A stretch of DNA of 64,000 nucleotides from Rhodoferax sp. (GTDB lineage: Bacteria; Pseudomonadota; Gammaproteobacteria; Burkholderiales; Burkholderiaceae_C), in the NCBI GenBank assembly GCA_013791765.1, contig VMTC01000122.1, forward strand, positions 36,820 through 100,819. The letters run 5' to 3'. The first letter of the stretch is position 1. Every line of letters starts with the position of its first letter. Shown here piece after piece: positions 32,331 through 41,440 of this stretch. The notes beneath the pieces were generated by a model. The model did not search any database. It was given only the letters and a program-made list of their open reading frames with translations, and was not told the origin of the DNA. A program made the translations under genes and the position numbers.

Positions 32331-32999
32331 ATGTTATTGGATCTGAACTTTCGGGTCATCGGAGAAACGCTTCCTGATTTTTGGCTGGGTTTCCTGGCCA
32401 CCTTATCGATTTCATTGACGGCGTTTGCCGGTGCTCTCGTGATCGGCGTCATCGCTTGTGCGATGAGCATCCAGCCTTCCCGGTTGCTGCGGGCGCCAGC
32501 GGTTGCTTATGTGGATGTGATACGGGCAACGCCCTTGCTGGCCCAACTCTATTTTTTGTATTTCGGCTTGCCGAGCTTCGGCATTCTCATGCCCGAAGTG
32601 GTGATTGGCATCATCGCGCTTTCGCTCAACAGCGGCGCCTATGTCAGCGAGATCATCCGCTCCGGGATCATGTCGATTCCCCGTGGGCAGGTTGAAGCGA
32701 GCGCCAGTTCGGGCATGAGCTACTGGCAGCAAATGCGCCTCATCATTCTCCCGCAAGCGCTGCGCCCCATGGTGTCGCCGTTGATCGGGCAGGCCATTGT
32801 GCTGGTCAAGGATTCGTCATTGCTGTCGCTCATTTCAGTCCTGGAGCTCACGCGCGCCGGGCAAACGCTGGCCAATGACCGTTTCATGCCCGTAGAAGGC
32901 TTGGCAGCGACTGCGGTGGGCTACCTGATTATCTATTTTGGTTTGAAGTTGATGGCAGCCGCATGGATGCGCATCAATCAAATCTCTGCGCGCCATTGA
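32331..32999 (+). CDS. Amino-acid ABC transporter permease (HisM/GlnP type)
   Basis: 222-residue inner-membrane permease with about five helices and the family signature EIIRSGIMSIPRGQVEASAS plus the EAA-loop WQQMRLIILPQALRPMVSPL. It pairs with the second permease at 33011 to form the channel and contacts the ATPase encoded at 33734. It starts 82 nt after the binding-protein gene. Confidence 0.9.
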   Translation: MLLDLNFRVIGETLPDFWLGFLATLSISLTAFAGALVIGVIACAMSIQPSRLLRAPAVAYVDVIRATPLLAQLYFLYFGLPSFGILMPEVVIGIIALSLNSGAYVSEIIRSGIMSIPRGQVEASASSGMSYWQQMRLIILPQALRPMVSPLIGQAIVLVKDSSLLSLISVLELTRAGQTLANDRFMPVEGLAATAVGYLIIYFGLKLMAAAWMRINQISARH

Positions 33000-33010
33000 A
33001 GGGCCATGAC

Positions 33011-33661
33011 ATGACGCTGTTCCTGGAACAACTACAAGGCATTGCCCAGTACTACCCGGTGCTTCTGAAGGGTATTGGCGCGACCCTGGCACTGTCGGTC
33101 ATTGGCATTGTCGCTGGGACGATGGTTGGTTTTGTGCTGGGCATCGGACGCGCCAGTTCCAACAAACTGCTCTCATTTGTCATCGGCGCCTACACCGATC
33201 TCTTTCGCGGCACACCGGTGCTGGTTCAGGTCTTTGTTGTCTTTTTCATACTGCCTGAAGCGGGCATTGAGCTTGACTCATTCACGGCCGGCGCCCTCGC
33301 GTTGTCCAATATTGCGGCCTGCTTCATCTCCGAAATTGTGGCCTCCGGGATCAAGGCTGTACCCATCGGACAGGTCGAGGCCGCTGCGTCAGCCGGTCTT
33401 GGCCGCGTCCAGCAGCTACGGTTGGTTGTGCTGCCGCAAGCCACCCGAATGGTTGTCCCCTCGTTGGTCGGGCAATTCGTTCTACTGATCAAAGATTCAT
33501 CGGTTGTGTCAGCCATCGGGCTTCTCGACCTGACGCGCTCGGGTTGGATCATTGTTCAAAGCGTACCCAATGGACTGCTGGTTTTCGCGGTTGTGGGCAT
33601 TGGGTATTTCCTGATCTGTTATCCGCTGCTTCATTTGTCCAGGCGAATGGAAAAGACGTGA
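33011..33661 (+). CDS. Amino-acid ABC transporter permease, second subunit
   Basis: 216 residues from ATG 33011 (frame opens earlier at 32963, overlapping the first permease, but family sequence begins at MTLFLEQLQGIAQYYPVLLK). Five predicted helices and the EAA loop GQVEAAASAGLGRVQQLRLV. Forms a heterodimer with the preceding permease. Confidence 0.9.
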   Translation: MTLFLEQLQGIAQYYPVLLKGIGATLALSVIGIVAGTMVGFVLGIGRASSNKLLSFVIGAYTDLFRGTPVLVQVFVVFFILPEAGIELDSFTAGALALSNIAACFISEIVASGIKAVPIGQVEAAASAGLGRVQQLRLVVLPQATRMVVPSLVGQFVLLIKDSSVVSAIGLLDLTRSGWIIVQSVPNGLLVFAVVGIGYFLICYPLLHLSRRMEKT

Positions 33662-33733
33662 GCTGCCAGTAGCACTTCAAGACAACTCAGACCCAGCCAT
33701 CGCGACAGCGAAGACGACGAGGAGCAAGCACAA

Positions 33734-34459
33734 ATGATCAAATTCAACGAAGTCAATAAATGGTATGGCACGCATCATGTGCTGCAAAACATCAATCTTG
33801 AGGTTGCCAAGGGAGAGGTGCTGGTGGTGTGCGGGCCCAGCGGCTCTGGCAAAAGCACACTGATCCGCTGTGTCAATGGTCTGGAAAAATTTCAAAGCGG
33901 CACTTTAATCGTCGATGGCTTGCCGGTCGCCGTTGAAGCCAACCTCAGACAGTTGCGCATGGAGCTTGGCTTCGTCTTTCAGCAATTCAATCTGTACCCT
34001 CACAAAACTGCGCTTGAAAACGTCACGTTGGCGCCGATTCATGTGCGCAAGCTGCCCAAAAAAGAAGCCATCAGCCGCGGCCGGGCGATGTTGGAAAAGG
34101 TGGGCTTGGGCGATAAATTTGACTCCTACCCGCAACAGTTGTCAGGCGGGCAACAACAGCGGGTCGCGATCGCTCGCAGCCTTTGCATGCAACCCAAGGT
34201 CATGCTGTTTGATGAGCCGACCTCTGCGCTCGATCCCGAAATGATCAACGAGGTCTTGGATGTGATGGTCTCTTTGGCCAAAGACGGCATGACGATGATT
34301 GTGGTCACCCACGAAATGGGCTTTGCCCGCAAGGTGGCCGACCGTGTGGTGTTCATCGACAAGGGGGCCATTGTGGAGGTCGCGGCGCCTGAAGTCTTCT
34401 TCACAACACCAAGGAATGAGCGAACGCGTGAATTCCTCGGGAAGATTCTTCACCACTAG
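33734..34459 (+). CDS. Amino-acid ABC transporter ATP-binding protein
   Basis: 241-residue GlnQ/HisP-type ATPase. Walker [15 protein letters not shown]-loop [15 protein letters not shown], signature [15 protein letters not shown], Walker [15 protein letters not shown] and switch His in [11 protein letters not shown] are all present. Powers import through the two permeases. Confidence 0.95.
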   Translation: MIKFNEVNKWYGTHHVLQNINLEVAKGEVLVVCGPSGSGKSTLIRCVNGLEKFQSGTLIVDGLPVAVEANLRQLRMELGFVFQQFNLYPHKTALENVTLAPIHVRKLPKKEAISRGRAMLEKVGLGDKFDSYPQQLSGGQQQRVAIARSLCMQPKVMLFDEPTSALDPEMINEVLDVMVSLAKDGMTMIVVTHEMGFARKVADRVVFIDKGAIVEVAAPEVFFTTPRNERTREFLGKILHH

Positions 34460-34502
34460 CCCGCTGCTTCGCCCCATTGCATAGTCAATAGAAAGATTTT
34501 TC

Positions 34503-35780
34503 ATGACCCGCGTGAGTACAAATGAAACACCGAGCGCACGTACCGTGGCCATCGTCGGGGCCGGCGTGGTCGGTGCGGCGACCGCGCTGGCGCTGGCGGC
34601 TAAGGGCTACCTGGTCACTGTCATTGACCACGGGGAAGTCGGCGCTGGAACCAGTTCGGGCAATGCCGGCGGCATTGTCACCGGCGCTGTGACGCCCACC
34701 GCCACACCGGGTGTTCTTCGGTCCATTCCGTCCTATATTTTTGCCCCGGACGGTGCCGCGGTGCTGCGGCCCGCTTATTCTCTTGCGGTGCTTCCGTGGT
34801 TGTTGCGCTTCATTGCGGCGGGTCGCCCGGCGCGGGTGTCAAGCATCGCCAAAGCGCTTGATCCGCTCGTCTCCAAATCCATGCAAGCGCACCTTGCCTT
34901 GGCCGATCTGAGTGCGGCGCGTGCACTCATCCGGCCTGTGGGTTGGTTGAAGGTGTACAAATCAGAGGCCGGGTTTGCAGAGACCGCACTGGAGCAGGAA
35001 TTGATGACGCGCCATGGCGTTAATTTTTCGATTCTCAACGCCTTTGAGGTGGCCGATCTTGAGCCCAATTTGAACCGGGACTCCTACACACGTGGCGTGT
35101 TCCAGCCCGAGAGCGGCTTTGTCAACTATCCCACGGCGTTGACACAAGCCTACTTTGAGGCCGCGCGCGAGCGCCAGGCCCAATACATTCAGGAGAGCGT
35201 CCTTGAAGTCAAGCCAACCGAAGGTGGTGGCATCTCTGTCAAGACGGACCAAGCCACACGCCAGTTTGATTCCGTGGTTATCGCGGCGGGGGCCTGGTCA
35301 AAGCAGTTTGCAAAACAGCTGGGCGACAAGGTCAGCCTTGACACCGAGCGTGGCTACCATATTTCGTTTGCGTCAACCGGGGGCGAGCTGCTGCGTCGCC
35401 CGGTCGGTTTTCCGGAGCGGCATTGTGTTTTGTCGCCGATGCACGACGGCATTTCTCTGGTCAGCGGCGATGAACTGGCGGGCTTGCGTGCGCCGCCCGA
35501 CTACCGGCGTATTCGCGCCATGGCGCCCTTTGCCCGCAGCGTGTTGCCGGGTCTGGGCGAACAGGCGATTCAGCGTGAATGGATGGGCTACAGACCTTCA
35601 ACGCCCGATTCCTTGCCTGTGATTGGGCGCTCGCCCAACTGCAAGAACGTGTTCTATGCTTTCGGTCATGGTCATCTGGGGCTCACGCTGGCAGCGATCA
35701 CGGCCCAATTGATTGCCGGTCTGGTCAACGGTGATGCCGAACCATTCGACTTGTCGCCCTATCGTATCGCCCGGTTCTAA
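34503..35780 (+). CDS. FAD-dependent amino-acid oxidoreductase, DadA-like
   Basis: 425 residues of the DAO superfamily, closest by eye to the D-amino-acid dehydrogenase small subunit. FAD motif VAIVGAGVVGAATALALAAK at about residues 16-35 and GTSSGNAGGIVTGAV; C-terminal GYRPSTPDSLPVIGRSPNCK and GHGHLGLTLAAITAQLIAG. It should oxidise an amino acid to an imino/keto acid with electrons going to the respiratory chain. Position between the ABC transporter and a racemase-family gene supports amino-acid catabolism. D- versus L-specificity is not decided. Confidence 0.85.
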   Translation: MTRVSTNETPSARTVAIVGAGVVGAATALALAAKGYLVTVIDHGEVGAGTSSGNAGGIVTGAVTPTATPGVLRSIPSYIFAPDGAAVLRPAYSLAVLPWLLRFIAAGRPARVSSIAKALDPLVSKSMQAHLALADLSAARALIRPVGWLKVYKSEAGFAETALEQELMTRHGVNFSILNAFEVADLEPNLNRDSYTRGVFQPESGFVNYPTALTQAYFEAARERQAQYIQESVLEVKPTEGGGISVKTDQATRQFDSVVIAAGAWSKQFAKQLGDKVSLDTERGYHISFASTGGELLRRPVGFPERHCVLSPMHDGISLVSGDELAGLRAPPDYRRIRAMAPFARSVLPGLGEQAIQREWMGYRPSTPDSLPVIGRSPNCKNVFYAFGHGHLGLTLAAITAQLIAGLVNGDAEPFDLSPYRIARF

Positions 35781-35783
35781 AGG

Positions 35784-36524
35784 ATGAACCCACGCGCGCG
35801 CGAGAAAATCATGACGGTTGAAACCGAAGCGGCAAAAATCGCTATTCTTTGCTGGGAAGCGGGGCAGGTGCCCCAAGGACTGCTGCAACTCGAGACCCTG
35901 CCGGGCAACAGCACCAACCCGGCATCGTATGACTACGATGTGCGGTTCCATCGCGTGGCGGGGGCCAACGTTCACACGATTCTTGAAAAGCCGGACCAAG
36001 GCGTTCTGCGCACGATGATCGCCGATGCCCGGGTGCTGGTGTCGCAGGGAACCAAGGCCATCACCACCAGTTGCGGCTTCAATGCCATCTTTCAGCGGCA
36101 ACTGGCCAGTGCGGTGGGTGTGCCGGTGTTCACGTCCAGCCTGCTGCAAGTTCCTTTTGCCAGGCAAATTCACGGCCCGGAGAGTGAAATTTGCATCATC
36201 ACGGCCAACGCAAGTGCGCTTGGCTCCGAGCACCTGAAGGCGGTTGGCATCGCCAACTCGGACGGTCTGCACATCATCGGCCTGGAGCCATGTGCACAGT
36301 GGAACCGGATGTTTGCCGAACCCGATCAGGCGGTCGATCTCGATGTGATCGAGCAGGAAGTTTTGGATACTGCGCACCGGGCGCTCGATGCGCATCCTGG
36401 CATTCGGGCCTTTGTTCTTGAATGCACCGACCTGCCCCCATATTCGGCAGCGATTCGACGCCAGTGCGGCTTGCCGGTCTTCGACTTCATCACCATGGTC
36501 AATTACCTGCATTCAGTGATCTGA
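35784..36524 (+). CDS. Aspartate/glutamate racemase-family protein
   Basis: About 246 residues. Two catalytic-type Cys are in TTSCGFNAIFQ and FVLECTDLPPYSA, as in the Asp/Glu/hydantoin racemase superfamily. It could racemise an amino acid or act as a related isomerase or decarboxylase. Starts at 35784 (AAGG directly before) or at 35811 (homology seems to begin later) are both possible. Last gene of the Lrp-ABC-DadA-like set. Confidence 0.78.
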   Translation: MNPRAREKIMTVETEAAKIAILCWEAGQVPQGLLQLETLPGNSTNPASYDYDVRFHRVAGANVHTILEKPDQGVLRTMIADARVLVSQGTKAITTSCGFNAIFQRQLASAVGVPVFTSSLLQVPFARQIHGPESEICIITANASALGSEHLKAVGIANSDGLHIIGLEPCAQWNRMFAEPDQAVDLDVIEQEVLDTAHRALDAHPGIRAFVLECTDLPPYSAAIRRQCGLPVFDFITMVNYLHSVI

Positions 36525-36603
36525 TTGGCAAGGCCGCCATTGGTTGGGGCCCCGGCCAGGCCAGCCACAAGAAAAGCCTGACACCTTGCTGGGCATCAGG
36601 TCT

Positions 36604-36793
36604 GGGTGCGATTCAAAGTAAGTGCGCTTCAGATCAATGGTTCTTTTCCGAAGCACTCAGGTGCGTCTATTGGGTCGGGGCTGATATCACGGTGGCGGTG
36701 AATCAGCCGGGCGATACGCTTTGCTCCGTGTCCCCCGCCCGCTTCGCGAGCTCCTCCTTTACCTCCGCAAAACGCATCATCCGACTGATTCTG
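36604..36793 (+). mobile_element. MITE-like element, partial copy 1
   Basis: Begins with the left terminal repeat GGGTGCGATTCAAAGT and matches the first about 190 bp of the complete copy at 55335-55843, ending at GACTGATTCTG. The rest is missing; adk ends 15 bp later. The 80 bp between the racemase stop and this element show nothing recognisable. Confidence 0.72.
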
Positions 36794-36808
36794 TGCGCAG
36801 CAGCCGTT

Positions 36809-37489
<681 letters not shown>

Positions 37490-37583
37490 TCAGTTGATCA
37501 ACCCGGTTGGCTCTCTAATGAACCGGGCGGTTGCGTTTGGGCTCAAGAATAGCACGCGTCAAGCGCGCTCAAACTGACGCGGA

Positions 37584-38351
37584 TCAAGCGCCAAACAAGC
37601 GCCGCACACGCTCCAGGTCTTCGGGCGTGTCCACGCCTGGGCCGGGTGCGTGGGTTGCGATATGGACGGCGATCCGGTGTCCGTGCCACAGGGCGCGCAA
37701 CTGCTCGAGTGATTCCGTAACCTCGAGCGGGGCTTGCGTCATGGCTGGGAAACGGCGCAAGAAGCCGACCCGGTAGGCATACAGGCCAATGTGGCGCAGC
37801 GGTGCCGGGCTGGGCAGTGCGGCGCTGTCGCCCAGGGGCTGATCGCGCCAGCAGGGAATTGGCGCGCGGCTGAAATACAGCGCCAGTTGCTGCGCGTCGA
37901 GCACCACCTTCACGACGTTGCGGTTGTTGAATTCTGCTTCACTACTTATAGCGTGTGCTGCCGTGCTCATGCTAGCTAGCGGCTGATTGAGCAGTAGATC
38001 GGCGACGGCGGCGACCAGTGACGGATCAATCAGGGGCTCATCGCCCTGCACGTTGACGACGATTTCCTCGTCGTCCAGTCCCAGCAGCGTGCACGCCTGG
38101 GCGAGCCGGTCGCTGCCCGAGGGGTGGTCGGTGCGGGTCAGCACGGCCTCGATGCCGTGGGCTTGGCAAGCTTGGATGATCAGCGGGCTGTCGCCGGCCA
38201 CCACGACCCGCACACCTGCCGTCGGACTCCAACCAGACAAGACCCGCTGCGCCACACGCACCACCATCGGCGCGCCGCCAATGTCAGCCAGGGGTTTGTT
38301 GGGCAAGCGCGTGGAGGCGAGTCGCGCCGGGATCAGGACCGTGTAAGTCAA
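37584..38351 (-). CDS. kdsB: 3-deoxy-manno-octulosonate cytidylyltransferase (CMP-Kdo synthetase)
   Basis: 255-residue enzyme activating Kdo with CTP for lipopolysaccharide core synthesis. Family motifs: [20 protein letters not shown] at the N-terminus, [53 protein letters not shown], and [15 protein letters not shown]. Its ATG overlaps the trm112 stop. Supplies the sugar nucleotide used by WaaA (25424-26815). Confidence 0.95.
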   Translation of the reverse strand: MTYTVLIPARLASTRLPNKPLADIGGAPMVVRVAQRVLSGWSPTAGVRVVVAGDSPLIIQACQAHGIEAVLTRTDHPSGSDRLAQACTLLGLDDEEIVVNVQGDEPLIDPSLVAAVADLLLNQPLASMSTAAHAISSEAEFNNRNVVKVVLDAQQLALYFSRAPIPCWRDQPLGDSAALPSPAPLRHIGLYAYRVGFLRRFPAMTQAPLEVTESLEQLRALWHGHRIAVHIATHAPGPGVDTPEDLERVRRLFGA

Positions 38352-38530
38352 AGACCGAGTTCCTCGTCGCTCAGGGGGCGCGCTTCGCTTTCCAGCAGGA
38401 TCGGAATGCCGTCGCGCACCGGGTAAGCCAAGCGCGCGCTTCGGGAGCTGAGTTCCTGTTTTTCGCGGTCGTATTCAAGCGGCCCCTTGGTGACGGGGCA
38501 AACCAATAATTCAAGTAGTCGTGTGTCCAT
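38348..38530 (-). CDS. Trm112-family small zinc-ribbon-like protein (YcaR)
   Basis: 60 residues: [20 protein letters not shown], then [18 protein letters not shown]. Trm112/UPF0434 family, usually found between lpxK and kdsB. The second Cys of the family zinc pair is not evident. Start at 38530 (ATG) chosen over 38554 because homology begins MDTRLLE. Confidence 0.9.
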   Translation of the reverse strand: MDTRLLELLVCPVTKGPLEYDREKQELSSRSARLAYPVRDGIPILLESEARPLSDEELGL

Positions 38531-38550
38531 AGGGTGATGATAGCGTTGGC

Positions 38551-39579
38551 TCAAGGGTGGATTGCCAGCAGACGGTCAAGCCGGGTATCAAGCTGCGTCA
38601 AAAAGGCGGGTTCCGCCGTGAGGATCAGTGGCACGGCCAGCGCATTAGCTTCCAGTGGCCACAACTTAATCGCATCTTTTTCGGTACAAATCAGCGTGTA
38701 GCCTTCGTATTCATTGCGTATCCAGCTAGTGAAATCATAGTGATCTGGCAGCGCCACGGTCCGCGTCAAGTTCAAGCCTTGGGCTCTCAACATGGCAAAA
38801 AAATCTTCTGGTTTGGCAATGGCGGCCAGCGCCAGCAGCGGCTTGCGGCACAGGTCGGCGGGGCCGCCCAGATCAGCGAGTGCCTGCTGGCTACCGTCGG
38901 ACTTGAGTGCGTAGCGGCTCAGCGTGCGCTGGGCGCAGAAACCGGCAAACGCGGGCGGCGTGCCGGTGTGCAGCACCAGGTCGACAAAGCGCGGCCAGGG
39001 CTCGCGCAAGGGGCCGGCGGGCAGCAAAAAACCGTTGCCGATACCGCGCTCGTCAAACACGCAGATTTCCAGGTCGCGTTGCAGGCCGAGGTGCTGCAGG
39101 CCGTCGTCGCAGAAGATGAGTTGCGTTTGCGGGTAGCGCGCCAGCAGCGCGCGGCCAGCGTCAACGCGGCGCTGGGCCACAAACACCGGCGCGCCGGTGC
39201 TGCGCTGGATCAGCGCTGGCTCATCGCCAACATCCGCAATCGCGCTGTTAGCACACACTTCGCGGCAGTCGTCGCTCTGGCGACCGTAGCCGCGCGAGAT
39301 CACGCCGACCTGCAACCCGCGCTCTTGCAAATGCCGCACCAGCAGCATCACCAACGGGGTCTTGCCAGCGCCGCCCGCGACCACATTGCCGACAACGATC
39401 ACCGGTACCGCAACGCGTTCTGATTTGAAGATGCCTGCGCGGTACAGACTGCGCCGCAACGCCACCAGCGCGCCATACAGCTGCGAGATCGGCCACAACA
39501 GCCAGGCCAGCGGGCCGCGGCGTGTCCAGGCACGGGTCAGGCGCTGTTGCCAGGGTGCTATGTGCGTTGCTCTGGTCAT
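38551..39579 (-). CDS. lpxK: Tetraacyldisaccharide 4'-kinase
   Basis: 342-residue inner-membrane-associated kinase of lipid A synthesis. N-terminal amphipathic/hydrophobic helix ([20 protein letters not shown]), Walker [16 protein letters not shown] near residue 66, [28 protein letters not shown], and C-terminal CTEKDAIKL. The stop lies 20 nt upstream of the trm112 ATG. A 454-bp gap with GC-rich hairpins separates it from exbD. Confidence 0.95.
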   Translation of the reverse strand: MTRATHIAPWQQRLTRAWTRRGPLAWLLWPISQLYGALVALRRSLYRAGIFKSERVAVPVIVVGNVVAGGAGKTPLVMLLVRHLQERGLQVGVISRGYGRQSDDCREVCANSAIADVGDEPALIQRSTGAPVFVAQRRVDAGRALLARYPQTQLIFCDDGLQHLGLQRDLEICVFDERGIGNGFLLPAGPLREPWPRFVDLVLHTGTPPAFAGFCAQRTLSRYALKSDGSQQALADLGGPADLCRKPLLALAAIAKPEDFFAMLRAQGLNLTRTVALPDHYDFTSWIRNEYEGYTLICTEKDAIKLWPLEANALAVPLILTAEPAFLTQLDTRLDRLLAIHP

Positions 39580-39631
39580 GATTTAGACGCCAGGATTTCT
39601 GCAGCGTTCTTGTTTTTTATGCGTTGTATTC

Positions 39632-39682
39632 CCCCCCCTCTCCCCCAACCCCTCTCCACCCCCGCCGGGGCGGAAAGGGGAG
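39632..39682 (+). repeat. GC-rich hairpin repeat, left copy
   Basis: C-rich arm (CCCAACCCCTCTCCACCCCC) pairing with GGGGCGGAAAGGGG; related in inverse orientation to 39928-39985. Confidence 0.6.
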
Positions 39683-39927
39683 CCAACAGCCACATTTGGC
39701 CAACATTTTGATGGTGGGAAATCTGTTTCTCGATGGTGCGCTGCCTCAAAGCGGCCGCAATGGCAATGCGAGGCCGCTCACCCACACGGCGGCTGCGCGC
39801 TTTGCCGTCCGGGCTTGAGCGCGCCTTGGCCATTGACGCGAGCGACTGGTTCATGGGATAGGGCCACTTTGAGGCCAACAGGCAGTGGAGCGCAAAGTTC
39901 CCGCCTTAAAAAACGCGGCCACATGAA

Positions 39928-39985
39928 GCCCCCCTCTTTCGCCCGGCGGGGCGAGAGAGGGGTTGGGGGAGTGAGTGGGGGAAAG
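39928..39985 (-). repeat. GC-rich hairpin repeat, right inverted copy
   Basis: CCCCTCTTTCGCCC pairs with GGGGCGAGAGAGGGG, then GTTGGGGGAGTGAGTGGGGG. The reverse complement matches the left copy's CTCCCCCAACCCCTCT. Confidence 0.6.
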
Positions 39986-40033
39986 AACGTTCAAAATGCC
40001 ATCCCAGTCAAGACAACCGAAAAGCTTTTTTAG

Positions 40034-40462
40034 TCAATTGCCCTTGGCATGCGCCGTTGACTGGGTCGCGAAGGTGATTTGGCTCAAGCCGGCGCGCCGG
40101 GCCGCTTCCATCACGGTGATCACGTCCTGGTGCCGGGCGCTGGCGTCGGCGTGAATGATCACCACGGAATCCTTGCCTGCTTTGGCGCCTTCACGCAATG
40201 CAACGGCAAGGATGTCGACACTGCGGCCGGTCACCGGCGTCTTGTTGACAACGTAAGCGCCTTCGCTGCTGACGCTGACCAGCACTTCCTTGGGGTAGTC
40301 GCGCTGGGCTTCGGTATCGGCCACCGGCAGCTTGAGTTGCAGTTCGGTGAATTTGCTGTAGGTGGTGGACAGCATCAGAAAGATCAGCACCACCAGCAAC
40401 ACGTCAATGAACGGGATCAGGTTGATCTCGGGCTCTTCCTTTTGCCGCGGGCGGAAATTCAT
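40034..40462 (-). CDS. exbD: Biopolymer transport protein ExbD/TolR
   Basis: 142 residues, one N-terminal membrane helix (NLIPFIDVLLVVLIFLMLSTT, with the essential membrane Asp) and a periplasmic domain. With ExbB it forms the proton-driven motor that energises TonB-dependent outer-membrane uptake. Its ATG overlaps the exbB stop by 4 nt. Confidence 0.92.
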   Translation of the reverse strand: MNFRPRQKEEPEINLIPFIDVLLVVLIFLMLSTTYSKFTELQLKLPVADTEAQRDYPKEVLVSVSSEGAYVVNKTPVTGRSVDILAVALREGAKAGKDSVVIIHADASARHQDVITVMEAARRAGLSQITFATQSTAHAKGN

Positions 40463-41091
40463 GGCTTGCGCAGCGTGTTGAGGTGCCGTGCCAGCCGCTC
40501 TGAGGCCAGTTCCAGCGTCAGCAGGTACTCGTCAACACGGGCCCGAAAATAGCGCCAGAAGATCAGCGACGGAATCGCCACGATCAGGCCAAAGGCGGTG
40601 TTGTACAGGGCAATGGAGATGCCATGCGCCAGCTGCGCAGGGTTGCCCCCGGTCGCGCCGCCCGGTGAAGACTGCGAGCCAAAGATCTCGATCATGCCCA
40701 CCACGGTGCCAAACAGGCCCATCAGCGGTGCCGCCGAGGCAATGGTGGCGAGCGCGGTCAGGTATTTTTCCAGCCGGTGCGCGACCAGGCGCCCGGTGCC
40801 TTCCATGGTGGAACGCAGCTCTTCTTCACTGCAGCGCGGGTGGGCGTTGAGCGCGCGCAAGCCGCTGGCCAAGACTTCACCGAGGGCCGAATTTTTCGCC
40901 AGTTGATTCACGACATCGGGTGTCGGCACCGCTGTGCGTGAGACATTGAGCACCTCCTCGAGCAACTGAGGTGGTGCGACTTTGGCGGTCTTGAGGCTGA
41001 CAAAGCGCTCAATGACGAGCGCCAGGGCCAGAATGGAGCAGGCAATCAGCGGCCAGATCGGCCAGCCTGCGGCTTGTATGATTGAAAACAA
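40459..41091 (-). CDS. exbB: MotA/TolQ/ExbB proton channel family protein
   Basis: About 210 residues with three membrane helices (WPIWPLIACSILALALVIERF at the N-terminus; LATIASAAPLMGLFGTVVGMI; ISIALYNTAFGLIVAIPSLI). Partner of ExbD. I place the start at TTG 41091, giving LFSIIQAAGWPIWPL as in the family, with GGAG about 11 nt upstream; an ATG at 41124 would add 11 unlike residues. Confidence 0.9.
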   Translation of the reverse strand: MFSIIQAAGWPIWPLIACSILALALVIERFVSLKTAKVAPPQLLEEVLNVSRTAVPTPDVVNQLAKNSALGEVLASGLRALNAHPRCSEEELRSTMEGTGRLVAHRLEKYLTALATIASAAPLMGLFGTVVGMIEIFGSQSSPGGATGGNPAQLAHGISIALYNTAFGLIVAIPSLIFWRYFRARVDEYLLTLELASERLARHLNTLRKP

Positions 41092-41124
41092 ATGGGGACT
41101 CCGCGCAGATGAAAGGCCGCGCAA

Positions 41125-41440
41125 TTATGGCGCAGGTCTTGATTTTTCCAGACGGCCTGCGTCGGTGGCCCTCTTGCCGCGCGTGCGACTGCTTTGCGCC
41201 AATCGCCCACACAATCTGTGGATAACTTTGTGGAAAACAGGCTGCCGAAGTGTCGGCGAGCCGCACCGGCTGGGGCTTTTGACAGATCGATGACAAATTA
41301 GGCAGTAGAAAATACAATGAAATCAATCACTTGCACCGCGTTATCAGGGCTTCAACGGGGGTGCAAAAGGGGCGACCCATCAGTTCTGACGCTGTGGAGC
41401 ATTCCTCGGTCACGCCTGGGTGGCTGCCCGGCATTGCACC
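41125..41440. other. Intergenic region between divergent exbB and xseA
   Basis: About 316 bp. Contains one exact DnaA-box-like 9-mer (41217-41225), a second near match (TGTGGAAAA, 41229-41237), and a TTGACA at 41279-41284 that could be a -35 element for xseA, although no good -10 was found at proper spacing. Confidence 0.45.
41217..41225 (-). promoter_or_regulatory. DnaA-box-like 9-mer
   Basis: Exact TTATCCACA on the minus strand (TGTGGATAA on plus), with a weaker second 9-mer 3 bp away. A single exact box may be chance; no origin features lie near it. Confidence 0.35.

Larger units (their letters stand above)
39580..40033. other. 454-bp insert between exbD and lpxK
   Basis: No gene recognised. 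It is bounded by two GC-rich hairpin elements in opposite orientation (39632-39682 and 39928-39985). A minus-strand frame of 100 codons (39878 down to 39576) is Arg/Ala-rich and looks like repeat-derived noise. Confidence 0.5.

Noticed and set aside
37502-37527. CCCGGTT...AACCGGG hairpin between kdsB and adk
   Set aside because: No T-run after it on the transcribed strand; not called as a terminator.
37937-37990. Possible short repeat inside kdsB
   Set aside because: Superficially similar bases, but the encoded TAAHAI...[12 protein letters not shown] is normal KdsB sequence of normal length.
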